NCBI GenBank assembly: GCA_020161795.1
Contig: JAIUOR010000028.1
Span: 124,001 to 188,000 of the forward strand
Length of the DNA stretch: 64,000 nucleotides
Source: Actinomycetota bacterium
GTDB lineage: Bacteria; Actinomycetota; Actinomycetes; Propionibacteriales; Propionibacteriaceae
Direction of reading: 5' to 3'
In this document: one piece after another, positions 56,817 to 64,000 of the stretch
Position numbering within the stretch: the first letter of the stretch is position 1
Layout: every line of letters begins with the position of its first letter
Notes under the pieces: generated by a model
Told to the model about the DNA's origin: nothing
Database searches by the model: none
What the model saw: the letters and a program-made list of their open reading frames with translations, nothing else
Program-made: the position numbers and the translations under genes

Positions 56817-58154
56817 GTGACGGAACAGGAATCCGGCTCGGCCGCGGCCGAGCCGCCGGTCGCCGGCCGACCCATCGCCGGTGGGGCAACCGGTGGCGTG
56901 CCCGACCCGGCGATAGTGCTGAAGCCCCGCCTGGGCGCCAGCTTCGCGAAGGTCTGGTCGGCCTCCGTCCTGTCCAATGTGGCCGATGGGGTACTCAAGC
57001 TCGCCGTCCCGGTGGTGGCTGTGCGCTACACCGACTCCCCGCTGCTGATCGCCGGCATCGGCGTGGCGATGAGCCTCCCGTGGCTGCTGCTCGCGCTCCC
57101 GGCGGGCGCGATCGCCGACCGGGTCGACCGCCTCCGCGCGATGCTGGTTGCCAACGCCACCCGGGTGCTGGTGGCCGGGTTGCTCGGGTTCGCCCTGCTG
57201 GGCGGTCAGGGATCGATCTGGCTGCTCTACCTGGCGGGCATCGCCGTCGGCGTGGCCGAGGTGTTCTACGACACCGCCAGCCAGTCGATCCTGCCGCAGG
57301 TTGTCGACCGCGCCGCGCTGCCCGTGGCCAACTCACGGCTGTACGCGGGGGAGCTCGCGGCGAACAACTTCATCGGTCCGCCGCTGGGCGGCTTCCTGGT
57401 GGCTGCCGCGGCCGCGCTGGCCTTCGGGGTCCCCGCCGTGTTGTGGGCTTTGGCCATGGCCATGCTGGCCTGGGTGCCCGGCTCGTTCCGGGTCCGCCGC
57501 GATGGCCCACCGACCAGCCTGCGGGAGGACATCGCCGAGGGCTTCCGCTTCCTGTTCGGCCACCGGGTGCTGCGCACCCTTGCCGTCATGACCGGGGTGT
57601 CGAACTTCGCCGCCAGCGCCGGCTTCGCCGTCTTCGTGCTGTTCGCAATCGGTCCGGATTCGCCCATGGGGCTCACCGAGCCGCAGTACGGGCTGCTCAG
57701 CACCACGATGGCGATCGGTGCCGTCCTGGGTTCGCTGTCGGCCACCCGGCTCACCGCCCGGCTGGGCCGCTCCCGCTCGATCGCGGTCGGCATCGCGACC
57801 TTCACCCTCAGCGTCGGGACTCCGGCGATCACGGCCAACCCCTGGGTGATCGGCGCCATGTGGGCGCTGAGCGGCATTGGCGTGGCGCTGTGGAATGTGA
57901 TCGTGGTGTCGCTGCGGCAGCAGCTGACCCCGGACGCGCTGCTGGGTCGGATGAACTCCTGCTACCGGTTGCTGGCCTGGGGCACCATCCCGCTGGGCAA
58001 CCTCGCCGGTGGCCTGCTCGCTGAGGCGTTCGGCCTGCAGCCCACCTTCGCCATAGCGGCGGGGCTGTCGGTGCTGACCGCGCTGGGCCTGCTGATCGTC
58101 CGCGAGTCGGCGATCGTCCGGGCCGAGGCGGAGGTCGTCCATCCCGGCCGGTAG
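56817..58154 (+). CDS. MFS transporter (second ArsR/MFS pair)
   Basis: A 445-residue major facilitator with 12 predicted helices. The N-terminus is Ala/Gly/Pro-rich and cytosolic (about 40 residues). Motif A is GAIADRVDRLRAMLV. It has the same general type as the first MFS but clearly differs in sequence. The GTG has TAGGAT 6 nt upstream, a leaderless start; AGGA directly before the GTG is too close to be a ribosome site. obg follows 30 bp later. Confidence 0.88.
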   Translation: MTEQESGSAAAEPPVAGRPIAGGATGGVPDPAIVLKPRLGASFAKVWSASVLSNVADGVLKLAVPVVAVRYTDSPLLIAGIGVAMSLPWLLLALPAGAIADRVDRLRAMLVANATRVLVAGLLGFALLGGQGSIWLLYLAGIAVGVAEVFYDTASQSILPQVVDRAALPVANSRLYAGELAANNFIGPPLGGFLVAAAAALAFGVPAVLWALAMAMLAWVPGSFRVRRDGPPTSLREDIAEGFRFLFGHRVLRTLAVMTGVSNFAASAGFAVFVLFAIGPDSPMGLTEPQYGLLSTTMAIGAVLGSLSATRLTARLGRSRSIAVGIATFTLSVGTPAITANPWVIGAMWALSGIGVALWNVIVVSLRQQLTPDALLGRMNSCYRLLAWGTIPLGNLAGGLLAEAFGLQPTFAIAAGLSVLTALGLLIVRESAIVRAEAEVVHPGR

Positions 58155-58184
58155 AATCGACGGGTTCACAGTCGAGGAGTCGCT

Positions 58185-59672
58185 ATGGCCATCCCTTCCT
58201 TCGTCGACCGCGCGACCCTGCGGGTCGCTGCCGGTAACGGCGGGCATGGCTGCGCCTCGGTGCACCGGGAGAAGTTCAAGCCCCTGGGTGGCCCGGACGG
58301 CGGCAACGGCGGCGACGGCGGCTCGGTGATCCTGCGGGTCGACCCCAGCCTGACCACGCTGGTGGAATACCACCGGCAATCCCAGCGCAAGGCGCCGAAC
58401 GGCCAGCCCGGGAAGGGCGACTTCAACAACGGCGCGGACGGCGTGGGCGTCGTGCTGACCGTGCCCGACGGCACGGTCGTCAGCGATGCCGATACCGGCG
58501 AAGTGTTGGCCGATCTGCTCGGCCCGGGGGCGGAGGTCGTCGTCGCGGCCGGCGGACGGGGCGGGCTGGGCAATGCCGCGCTGGCCTCCGCGGCCCGCAA
58601 GGCCCCCGGCTTCGCACTGCTCGGCGAGGAGGGCGAAGCCCGCACCATCCTGCTGGAACTCAAGGTGGTGGCCGATGTCGGGCTGGTCGGCTTCCCGAGC
58701 GCCGGCAAGTCGTCGCTGATCGCCGCGATCTCGCGGGCCCGCCCCAAGATCGCCGACTACCCGTTCACCACGCTGGTGCCGAACCTGGGTGTCGTGGTGC
58801 GGGGGGAGACCACGTACACCGTCGCCGACGTGCCCGGCCTGATTGAAGGCGCCAGCCTGGGACGCGGGCTCGGGCACGACTTCCTGCGCCACATCGAGCG
58901 CTGCTGGGCGATCGTCCATGTGGTCGACTGCGCCACCTATGAACCCGGACGCGATCCCGTCTCCGACCTGGACGTGATCGAGGCCGAACTGGCCGCCCAT
59001 GGCGGGCTGGAGGATCGCCCCCGGCTGGTGGCGCTGAACAAGATCGACGTGCCCGACGCCGCCGAGTTGGCCGAGCTCGTCACCCCGGATCTGATCGCAC
59101 GGGGACTGCCCATCTACCAGGTCTCGGCCAAGACCGGCGAAGGGCTGAACGCGCTGACCTACGCGCTGGCCGAGTTGGTCGCGGCCCGTCGTGCCGCCGC
59201 TCCGCCGCCCCAGCCGATGCCGATCGTGCTGCGTCCGGCACCGGCCGCGGGAGGCCCGGAGTTCAGCATCGCCAGGCAGGGCGACGGCCAGGGTGGCTTC
59301 GTGTGGCGGGTGCGCGGCACGAAGCCGGAGCGCTGGGTGCGGCAGACCGACTTCAACAACCCCGAGGCCGTCGGCTATCTGGCCGACCGGTTCGCGCGGC
59401 TCGGCATCGAGGAGGAGTTGCTCGCGCTCGGTGCGCTCGCGGGCGACGCGGTGGCGATCGGCGCCGACAACCCGGTGGTCTTCGACTTCGCCCCGCAGAT
59501 CGAGATCGGCGCCGAGATCCTCGCCCGCCGCGGCGAGGACCAGCGGCTCACCGCGCCGCGGCCGGCCGTCATCCGCCGCCGGGAACGGGATGCCGCCTAT
59601 CACGCCGAACGCGAGGCGGAGAAGCTGACCCGGCTGGCAGCCGAGGGATTCGAGGACGACGACGATGAATGA
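58185..59672 (+). CDS. obg: GTPase Obg (CgtA)
   Basis: A 495-residue essential GTPase for 50S maturation and stress control. The glycine-rich Obg fold comes first ([20 protein letters not shown]), then the G domain with G1 [17 protein letters not shown] and NKID, then the C-terminal OCT domain (about 350-430), which marks the longer Gram-positive form. GAGGAG precedes the ATG. The stop overlaps the proB start by 8 bp. Confidence 0.97.
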   Translation: MAIPSFVDRATLRVAAGNGGHGCASVHREKFKPLGGPDGGNGGDGGSVILRVDPSLTTLVEYHRQSQRKAPNGQPGKGDFNNGADGVGVVLTVPDGTVVSDADTGEVLADLLGPGAEVVVAAGGRGGLGNAALASAARKAPGFALLGEEGEARTILLELKVVADVGLVGFPSAGKSSLIAAISRARPKIADYPFTTLVPNLGVVVRGETTYTVADVPGLIEGASLGRGLGHDFLRHIERCWAIVHVVDCATYEPGRDPVSDLDVIEAELAAHGGLEDRPRLVALNKIDVPDAAELAELVTPDLIARGLPIYQVSAKTGEGLNALTYALAELVAARRAAAPPPQPMPIVLRPAPAAGGPEFSIARQGDGQGGFVWRVRGTKPERWVRQTDFNNPEAVGYLADRFARLGIEEELLALGALAGDAVAIGADNPVVFDFAPQIEIGAEILARRGEDQRLTAPRPAVIRRRERDAAYHAEREAEKLTRLAAEGFEDDDDE

Positions 59673-60813
59673 GCCCGCCGAGCAACCCGGCCGTCCGGAA
59701 CTCACCGGCGCCAAGCGGGTCGTGGTCAAGGTGGGCTCGTCCTCGCTCACCGACTCCCGCGGCGTTCTCGACCCGGTCCGGATGGAGTCGCTGGTCGACG
59801 CCTTGGTGGCGCTGCGACGGCGGGGAACCGACGTCGTGCTGGTGTCGTCGGGTGCGATGGCCTCCGGGATGCGTCCGCTGCGGCTCAAGCGCCGGCCGCG
59901 CGACCTGGCGAGCAAGCAGGCTGCCGCCGCGGTCGGGCAGAGCCTGCTGGTCGGCCACTACGGCACGCTCTTCGCCCGGCACGGGCTGACCGTCGGCCAG
60001 GTGCTGCTCACGGTGGAGGACGTGGCCCGGCGCGATCACTACCGCAACGCGCTGCGCACCTTCACGCGGCTGATCGAACTGGGCGTGGTGCCGATCGTCA
60101 ACGAGAACGACACCGTCGCCACCCACGAGATCCGATTCGGCGACAACGACCGGCTGGCCGCGCTGGTGGCCCATCTGGTGGGCGCCGACGCGCTGGTGCT
60201 GCTCTCCGACGTCGACGCGCTGTACACCGCGCATCCGTCGAATCCCGCGGCGCAGCGGATCTCCGAGGTGGCCGACATCGAGGAGCTGACGGTCGACACC
60301 TCGGGGAAGGGCGCCGAGGTGGGCACCGGCGGGATGGAGACCAAGCTGCAGGCAGCCCGGATCGCCACCTCGTCGGGCATCGCCGTCGTGCTGGCCGCCG
60401 CCTCCGATGTGGCAGCGGCGCTGGCCGGCGAACCGGTCGGCACGTTGTTCCATCCCACCGGCAAGCGCCGGGCACGCCGGCTGATGTGGCTGGCCTACGC
60501 CTCGAAGTCGCAGGGTGAACTGGTGCTGGACGCGGGTGCCGTGCGCGCGGTCGCCGAGCGGAAGGCCTCCCTGCTGCCGGCCGGGATCGTGGCCGTGCGG
60601 GGGAGCTTCGTGGCCGGCGACCCGGTCCGTCTGGTGGGAGAGGACGGGGCGGTGATCGCCCGCGGCCTGGTCAACTACGACGCGGCGGAACTCCCGTCCA
60701 TGATCGGACGCAGCACCCACGAACTGGCCGCCGAACTCGGCCCCCAGTTCGACCGCGAGGTCGTGCACCGCGACGACCTGGTGCTCAAGCGTCGTAAGGC
60801 GCGAACCTCCTGA
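59665..60813 (+). CDS. proB: Glutamate 5-kinase
   Basis: A 382-residue first enzyme of proline synthesis. The amino-acid-kinase domain shows [24 protein letters not shown] and VNENDTVA, and a C-terminal PUA domain follows (about 285-365). It starts inside the last codons of obg. proA follows after 91 bp, so the two steps are encoded together but proA may have its own promoter. Confidence 0.97.
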   Translation: MNEPAEQPGRPELTGAKRVVVKVGSSSLTDSRGVLDPVRMESLVDALVALRRRGTDVVLVSSGAMASGMRPLRLKRRPRDLASKQAAAAVGQSLLVGHYGTLFARHGLTVGQVLLTVEDVARRDHYRNALRTFTRLIELGVVPIVNENDTVATHEIRFGDNDRLAALVAHLVGADALVLLSDVDALYTAHPSNPAAQRISEVADIEELTVDTSGKGAEVGTGGMETKLQAARIATSSGIAVVLAAASDVAAALAGEPVGTLFHPTGKRRARRLMWLAYASKSQGELVLDAGAVRAVAERKASLLPAGIVAVRGSFVAGDPVRLVGEDGAVIARGLVNYDAAELPSMIGRSTHELAAELGPQFDREVVHRDDLVLKRRKARTS

Positions 60814-60904
60814 CCACGCCGGACCGTGGCCGACGACTCCTCGGAGCCTCGGCCACAGTCTGTCGGGTAGCGGAGGGCGAAGTCAGCCCGGGTATCCTGC
60901 GGTG

Positions 60905-62164
60905 GTGACCGACCTCGACACCCAGACCTTCCTGGCCCAGGCCGCCCGGGCCAAGGACGCCGCCCGGACGCTGGCGACCCTCAACCGGGCCGCCAAGGAC
61001 GCCGCGCTGCAGGCCATGGCGGACGCGCTGCTCACCGCCACCGACGAGGTGCTGGCCGCCAACGCCCTCGATGTCGCAGCCGCCCGGGAGGCGGGTACCT
61101 CCGAGGCGATGATCGACCGGCTCTCGCTCAACCCCGCCCGGGTCGAAGGCATGGCCGAGGGGCTGCGGGCGCTGGCCGCGCTGGCCGATCCGGTGGGTGA
61201 CGTGGTGCGGGGCTGGAGCAATCCGAACGGGGTGCGGGTTCGCCAGCTCCGGGTGCCGCTGGGCGTGGTGGGCATCATCTACGAGGCCCGTCCCAACGTC
61301 ACCGCCGACGCCGCGGGTATCTGCCTGAAGTCGGGCAATGCCGCGCTGTTGCGCGGCTCCTCCTCCACGCTGAACTCCAACCGGGCCGTCACCGCGGCGC
61401 TGCATGCCGGGCTGGCCGCCGCCGGCCTGCCCGTCGATGCCGTCCAGCTGGTCGAGGGCGGCCGCGAGATCACCGAGCAGATGATGGCCGCCCGCGGCTA
61501 CCTCGACGTGCTGATCCCCCGTGGCGGGGCAGGCCTGATCAATGCCGTGGTGAACGGCTCGAAGGTGCCGGTGATCGAGACCGGAACCGGCAACTGCCAC
61601 CTGTTCGTCGATGCCACCGGCGACTTCGGCATGGCGATCGACATCCTGCGCAATGCCAAGACCCAGCGGCCCAGCGTCTGCAACGCGGCCGAGACCCTGC
61701 TGGTGCACGCCGACATCGCTGATCGGTTCCTGCCGGTCGCACTGGCCGCGATGAAGGAGGCCGGGGTCACCGTCCACGGCACCCCGGAGGTGACCGCCCA
61801 CGACCCGGCCGTGGTGCCGGCCGGCCCGGACGAGTTCGACGGCGAGTACCTCTCGCTCGACCTGGCGGCCAAGGTGGTGGGCTCGCTGGACGAGGCGATC
61901 GACCACATCCGGCAGCACACCACCGGGCATTCGGAGACGATCGTCACCGAGGATCGCCGGGCGGCCGAGCGGTTCACCGCCGAGGTGGATGCCGCGGCGG
62001 TGCTGGTGAACGCCTCCAGCCGGTTCGTGGACGGGGGCGAGTTCGGTTTCGGCGCCGAGATCGGTATCTCGACCCAGAAGCTGCATGCCCGCGGCCCGAT
62101 GGGGCTGGCCGAGATGACCTCGACGAAGTACGTGGTGGAGGGCGACGGTCAGATCCGCGCCTGA
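60905..62164 (+). CDS. proA: Gamma-glutamyl phosphate reductase
   Basis: A 419-residue NADPH-dependent enzyme, second step of proline synthesis. The catalytic cysteine is in [30 protein letters not shown] and [10 protein letters not shown] are family motifs. TATCCT at 60893-60898 lies 6 nt before GTG 60905, so that start is chosen; the GTG at 60902 is an alternative. No Shine-Dalgarno is present. proC is not in the window. Confidence 0.96.
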   Translation: MTDLDTQTFLAQAARAKDAARTLATLNRAAKDAALQAMADALLTATDEVLAANALDVAAAREAGTSEAMIDRLSLNPARVEGMAEGLRALAALADPVGDVVRGWSNPNGVRVRQLRVPLGVVGIIYEARPNVTADAAGICLKSGNAALLRGSSSTLNSNRAVTAALHAGLAAAGLPVDAVQLVEGGREITEQMMAARGYLDVLIPRGGAGLINAVVNGSKVPVIETGTGNCHLFVDATGDFGMAIDILRNAKTQRPSVCNAAETLLVHADIADRFLPVALAAMKEAGVTVHGTPEVTAHDPAVVPAGPDEFDGEYLSLDLAAKVVGSLDEAIDHIRQHTTGHSETIVTEDRRAAERFTAEVDAAAVLVNASSRFVDGGEFGFGAEIGISTQKLHARGPMGLAEMTSTKYVVEGDGQIRA

Positions 62165-62220
62165 CCAGCCCGCGGCGGTGCGCTCGCGGCGCGACGCCGG
62201 CGTCCCGTATCATCGCGCGC

Positions 62221-62343
62221 ATGCAGATTGACGTGACCACCCCGGTGATCGTCGGAGTGATCTTCTTCCTGGTGCTGTTCGTGGCGTTGTTGTTCGTCCG
62301 GCAGGTTGGCCACTCGCGGCCGCACAGCAAGTCGGATGACTGA
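62221..62343 (+). CDS. 40-residue single-helix membrane peptide
   Basis: A very short gene encoding [12 protein letters not shown], a helix [15 protein letters not shown], and a basic, polar tail ([10 protein letters not shown]). TATCAT at 62208-62213 lies exactly 7 nt before the ATG, the leaderless pattern seen for many genes here. Its 3' end overlaps the nadD start by 8 bp, which supports real translation. No family was recognised. Confidence 0.6.
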   Translation: MQIDVTTPVIVGVIFFLVLFVALLFVRQVGHSRPHSKSDD

Positions 62344-62983
62344 AACCCCGCTCGCGCTGCCGGATCCTGGTTCCCGGCGGCTGCGGCTGGGGGTCATGGG
62401 CGGCACCTTCGATCCGATCCACCACGGCCACCTGGTGGCCGCCAGCGAGGTGCAGGCACGGTTCCAGCTGGACGAGGTGGTGTTCGTCCCGACGGGTGAG
62501 CCCTGGCAGAAGGCCGGCCGCAAGGTCTCCCAGGCCGAGGACCGCTACCTGATGACCACCATCGCCACGGCCTCGAACCCGCGGTTCTCGGTGAGCCGGG
62601 TCGACATCCTGCGCCCGGGGCCGACCTACACCGTCGACACGCTGCGGGATATCCGCGAGCAGCGCGGCGAGGACTGGGACCTGTACTTCATCACCGGCGC
62701 CGACGCGCTCAGCCAGATCCTGACCTGGCGGGGAGCCGACCAGCTCTTCGACTTCGCCCACTTCGTCGGGGTGTCCCGCCCCGGCGTGCCGCTGGGTCAG
62801 AGCGATATCCGCCACCTCCCCAGCGACAAGGTCAGCCTGCTGGAGATCCCGGCGCTGTCCATCTCGTCCACGGCCTGCCGGGAGCGTGTCGCCGCCGATC
62901 TGCCGATCTGGTACCTGGTGCCGGACGGTATCGTGCAGTACATCGCCAAACGCGGTCTCTACATCGACCAAGGAGCTTCATGA
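62336..62983 (+). CDS. nadD: Nicotinate-nucleotide adenylyltransferase
   Basis: A 215-residue enzyme that forms nicotinate adenine dinucleotide, the step before Nad[16 protein letters not shown] is the nucleotidyltransferase motif and [11 protein letters not shown] the second ATP-binding motif. The ATG lies inside the end of the small membrane gene. The stop overlaps the rsfS start (ATGA). Confidence 0.96.
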   Translation: MTETPLALPDPGSRRLRLGVMGGTFDPIHHGHLVAASEVQARFQLDEVVFVPTGEPWQKAGRKVSQAEDRYLMTTIATASNPRFSVSRVDILRPGPTYTVDTLRDIREQRGEDWDLYFITGADALSQILTWRGADQLFDFAHFVGVSRPGVPLGQSDIRHLPSDKVSLLEIPALSISSTACRERVAADLPIWYLVPDGIVQYIAKRGLYIDQGAS

Positions 62984-63351
62984 CGGCAACCGATCACGCC
63001 ATCGACATCGCACGGCTGGCCGCACTGGCCGCGCTCGACAAGAAGGCGTTGGATCCGGTCGCGTTCGACGTCTCAGAACGACTGGCGATCACCGACGTCT
63101 TCCTGATCGTGACGGCCGGGAACGAGCGCCAGGTGGGCGCCGTGGTGGGCGGCATCGAGGAAGCACTGCTGCAGCACGATCTGCGGACGGTGCGCCGCGA
63201 GGGCGACCGTGAGAACCGTTGGGTGCTGATGGACTACCTCGACACGGTGATCCATGTCCAGCACACCGAGGAGCGGGCGCTATACGCCCTGGAGCGGCTG
63301 TGGAAGGACTGCCCGCCGATCGACCTCGAGCTGCCGGACGAGGTGGCATGA
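62980..63351 (+). CDS. rsfS: Ribosomal silencing factor RsfS
   Basis: A 123-residue protein that binds L14 and prevents subunit joining when nutrients are low. [34 protein letters not shown] and [19 protein letters not shown] are family motifs. It overlaps nadD by 4 bp and the next gene by 4 bp, a tightly coupled operon. Confidence 0.96.
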   Translation: MTATDHAIDIARLAALAALDKKALDPVAFDVSERLAITDVFLIVTAGNERQVGAVVGGIEEALLQHDLRTVRREGDRENRWVLMDYLDTVIHVQHTEERALYALERLWKDCPPIDLELPDEVA

Positions 63352-63962
63352 CGGCTGGACGCGTCCTGCTGCTGCGCCACGGTACGACCGACTGGAACAA
63401 CGGCGGCCGGTTCCAGGGCCATGCCGACATCCCGCTGAACGCCGAAGGCGTCGCCCTCGCCGAGCGGACCGCCGCGGCCCTGGCCCGGTACCGTCCCACC
63501 CGGGTGATCAGTTCCGATCTCGCCCGGGCGCGTGAGACGGCCAACCTGGCCGCCGCGGCGGCCGGGCTGGAGGTGGAGATCGATCCCCGGCTGCGGGAGG
63601 TCGACGTGGGCTCCTGGGCCGGGCTCGACATGGAGACGGTCGGCCGGATGGAGCCCGACTTCTGGCCGGCGCTCCAGGAGGGCCGCGATTTCCGGCGCTC
63701 GCCCGAGGGCGAGACCGCGACCGAATCGGGGGAGCGGGTCGCCGCCGCATTGCGTGAGTACGCGGCCGAGGGATCCCCCGACGACGTGCTGCTGGCGGTG
63801 GGCCACGGCCTGTCGCTGCGGGTGGGCGCGCTGCTGCTGATGGGCCTGAACTACTCCTACGCCCGGCTGCTCGGAGGCCTGGCCAACTGCGGCTGGATCG
63901 TCATGGAGCCCGGCGAGCTGTTCTGGCACATGCGCGCGTACAACCGCACCGCGCCGGCCTGA
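63348..63962 (+). CDS. Histidine phosphatase family protein (phosphoglycerate-mutase-like)
   Basis: A 204-residue enzyme. The catalytic RHG motif is in LLLRHGTTDWN, and the second histidine is in LLAVGHGLSLR; both are intact. It overlaps rsfS by 4 bp, in the nadD-rsfS-gpm arrangement common in actinobacteria. Substrate may be a sugar phosphate or other phosphoester. The 38 bp after the stop hold nothing. Confidence 0.93.
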   Translation: MTAGRVLLLRHGTTDWNNGGRFQGHADIPLNAEGVALAERTAAALARYRPTRVISSDLARARETANLAAAAAGLEVEIDPRLREVDVGSWAGLDMETVGRMEPDFWPALQEGRDFRRSPEGETATESGERVAAALREYAAEGSPDDVLLAVGHGLSLRVGALLLMGLNYSYARLLGGLANCGWIVMEPGELFWHMRAYNRTAPA

Positions 63963-64000
63963 TCCGGATTCTTCCGCGCCATCCGGTCTCCGATTTCCCT

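Overview
This window looks like chromosome from a high-GC Gram-positive actinobacterium, most probably a member of or close to the Propionibacteriaceae. This is inferred from gene order and style, not from a search. Evidence includes a tmRNA tag ending in ALAA, the actinobacterial blocks ftsX / M23 hydrolase / smpB / ssrA and tig-clpP1-clpP2-clpX-valS-folC-DUF4233-ndk ... rng-rplU-rpmA-obg-proB-proA-nadD-rsfS, and very frequent leaderless starts. No mreB/mreC/mreD/rodA genes are found between ndk and the radical SAM gene, where Streptomyces-type genomes carry them; this suggests a lineage without the Mre elongation machinery.

Layout. 0-2.7 kb: cell-division and trans-translation genes (ftsX end, coiled-coil M23 hydrolase, smpB). 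2.7-12.1 kb: a DUF2207 membrane protein, then a beta-galactoside utilisation locus (LacI repressor, lipoprotein binding protein, two CUT1 permeases, GH2 beta-galactosidase) with two palindromic operators and no ATPase gene. 12.1-13.0 kb: FKBP isomerase and the ssrA tmRNA with terminators. 13.0-24.3 kb: an accessory stretch with a TetR regulator, an amber-interrupted DUF1992 gene, small membrane proteins, a histidine-tailed DMT transporter, a methyltransferase, a three-His-box desaturase, a DUF5134-like protein, a divergent MFS/ROK pair and a UvrA-like ABC protein.

24.4-38.8 kb: trigger factor, the two ClpP subunits, ClpX, a LuxR regulator, HPr and enzyme I of the PTS, a lipoprotein, valS (flanked on each side by a 75-bp inverted repeat), folC, a DUF4233 protein, ndk, a CPBP protease and a uridine-kinase-like protein. 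38.9-48.5 kb: B12-binding radical SAM protein and its partner, separated by an amber-interrupted SpoIID gene, a small ORF and a SulP transporter, followed by rng. 48.6-53.1 kb: inserted genes (nadE, NTF2-like, stand-alone LigD polymerase, truncated AbiEi-type gene) and a 164-bp inverted-repeat element. 53.3-64 kb: rplU-rpmA, two consecutive ArsR/MFS divergent pairs, then obg-proB-proA, a 40-residue membrane peptide, nadD, rsfS and a phosphoglycerate-mutase-family gene.

Themes. The housekeeping skeleton is conserved but interrupted by accessory modules. At least fifteen genes have a TANNNT hexamer ending exactly 6 or 7 nt before the start codon and no Shine-Dalgarno sequence, as expected for leaderless mRNAs. 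Several divergent regulator/transporter pairs have readable palindromic operators; in the second ArsR/MFS pair the two halves of one palindrome appear to be the -35 boxes of both promoters. Two genes carry a single in-frame UAG with coding sequence intact on both sides. No CRISPR array, tRNA, integrase or transposase was found.
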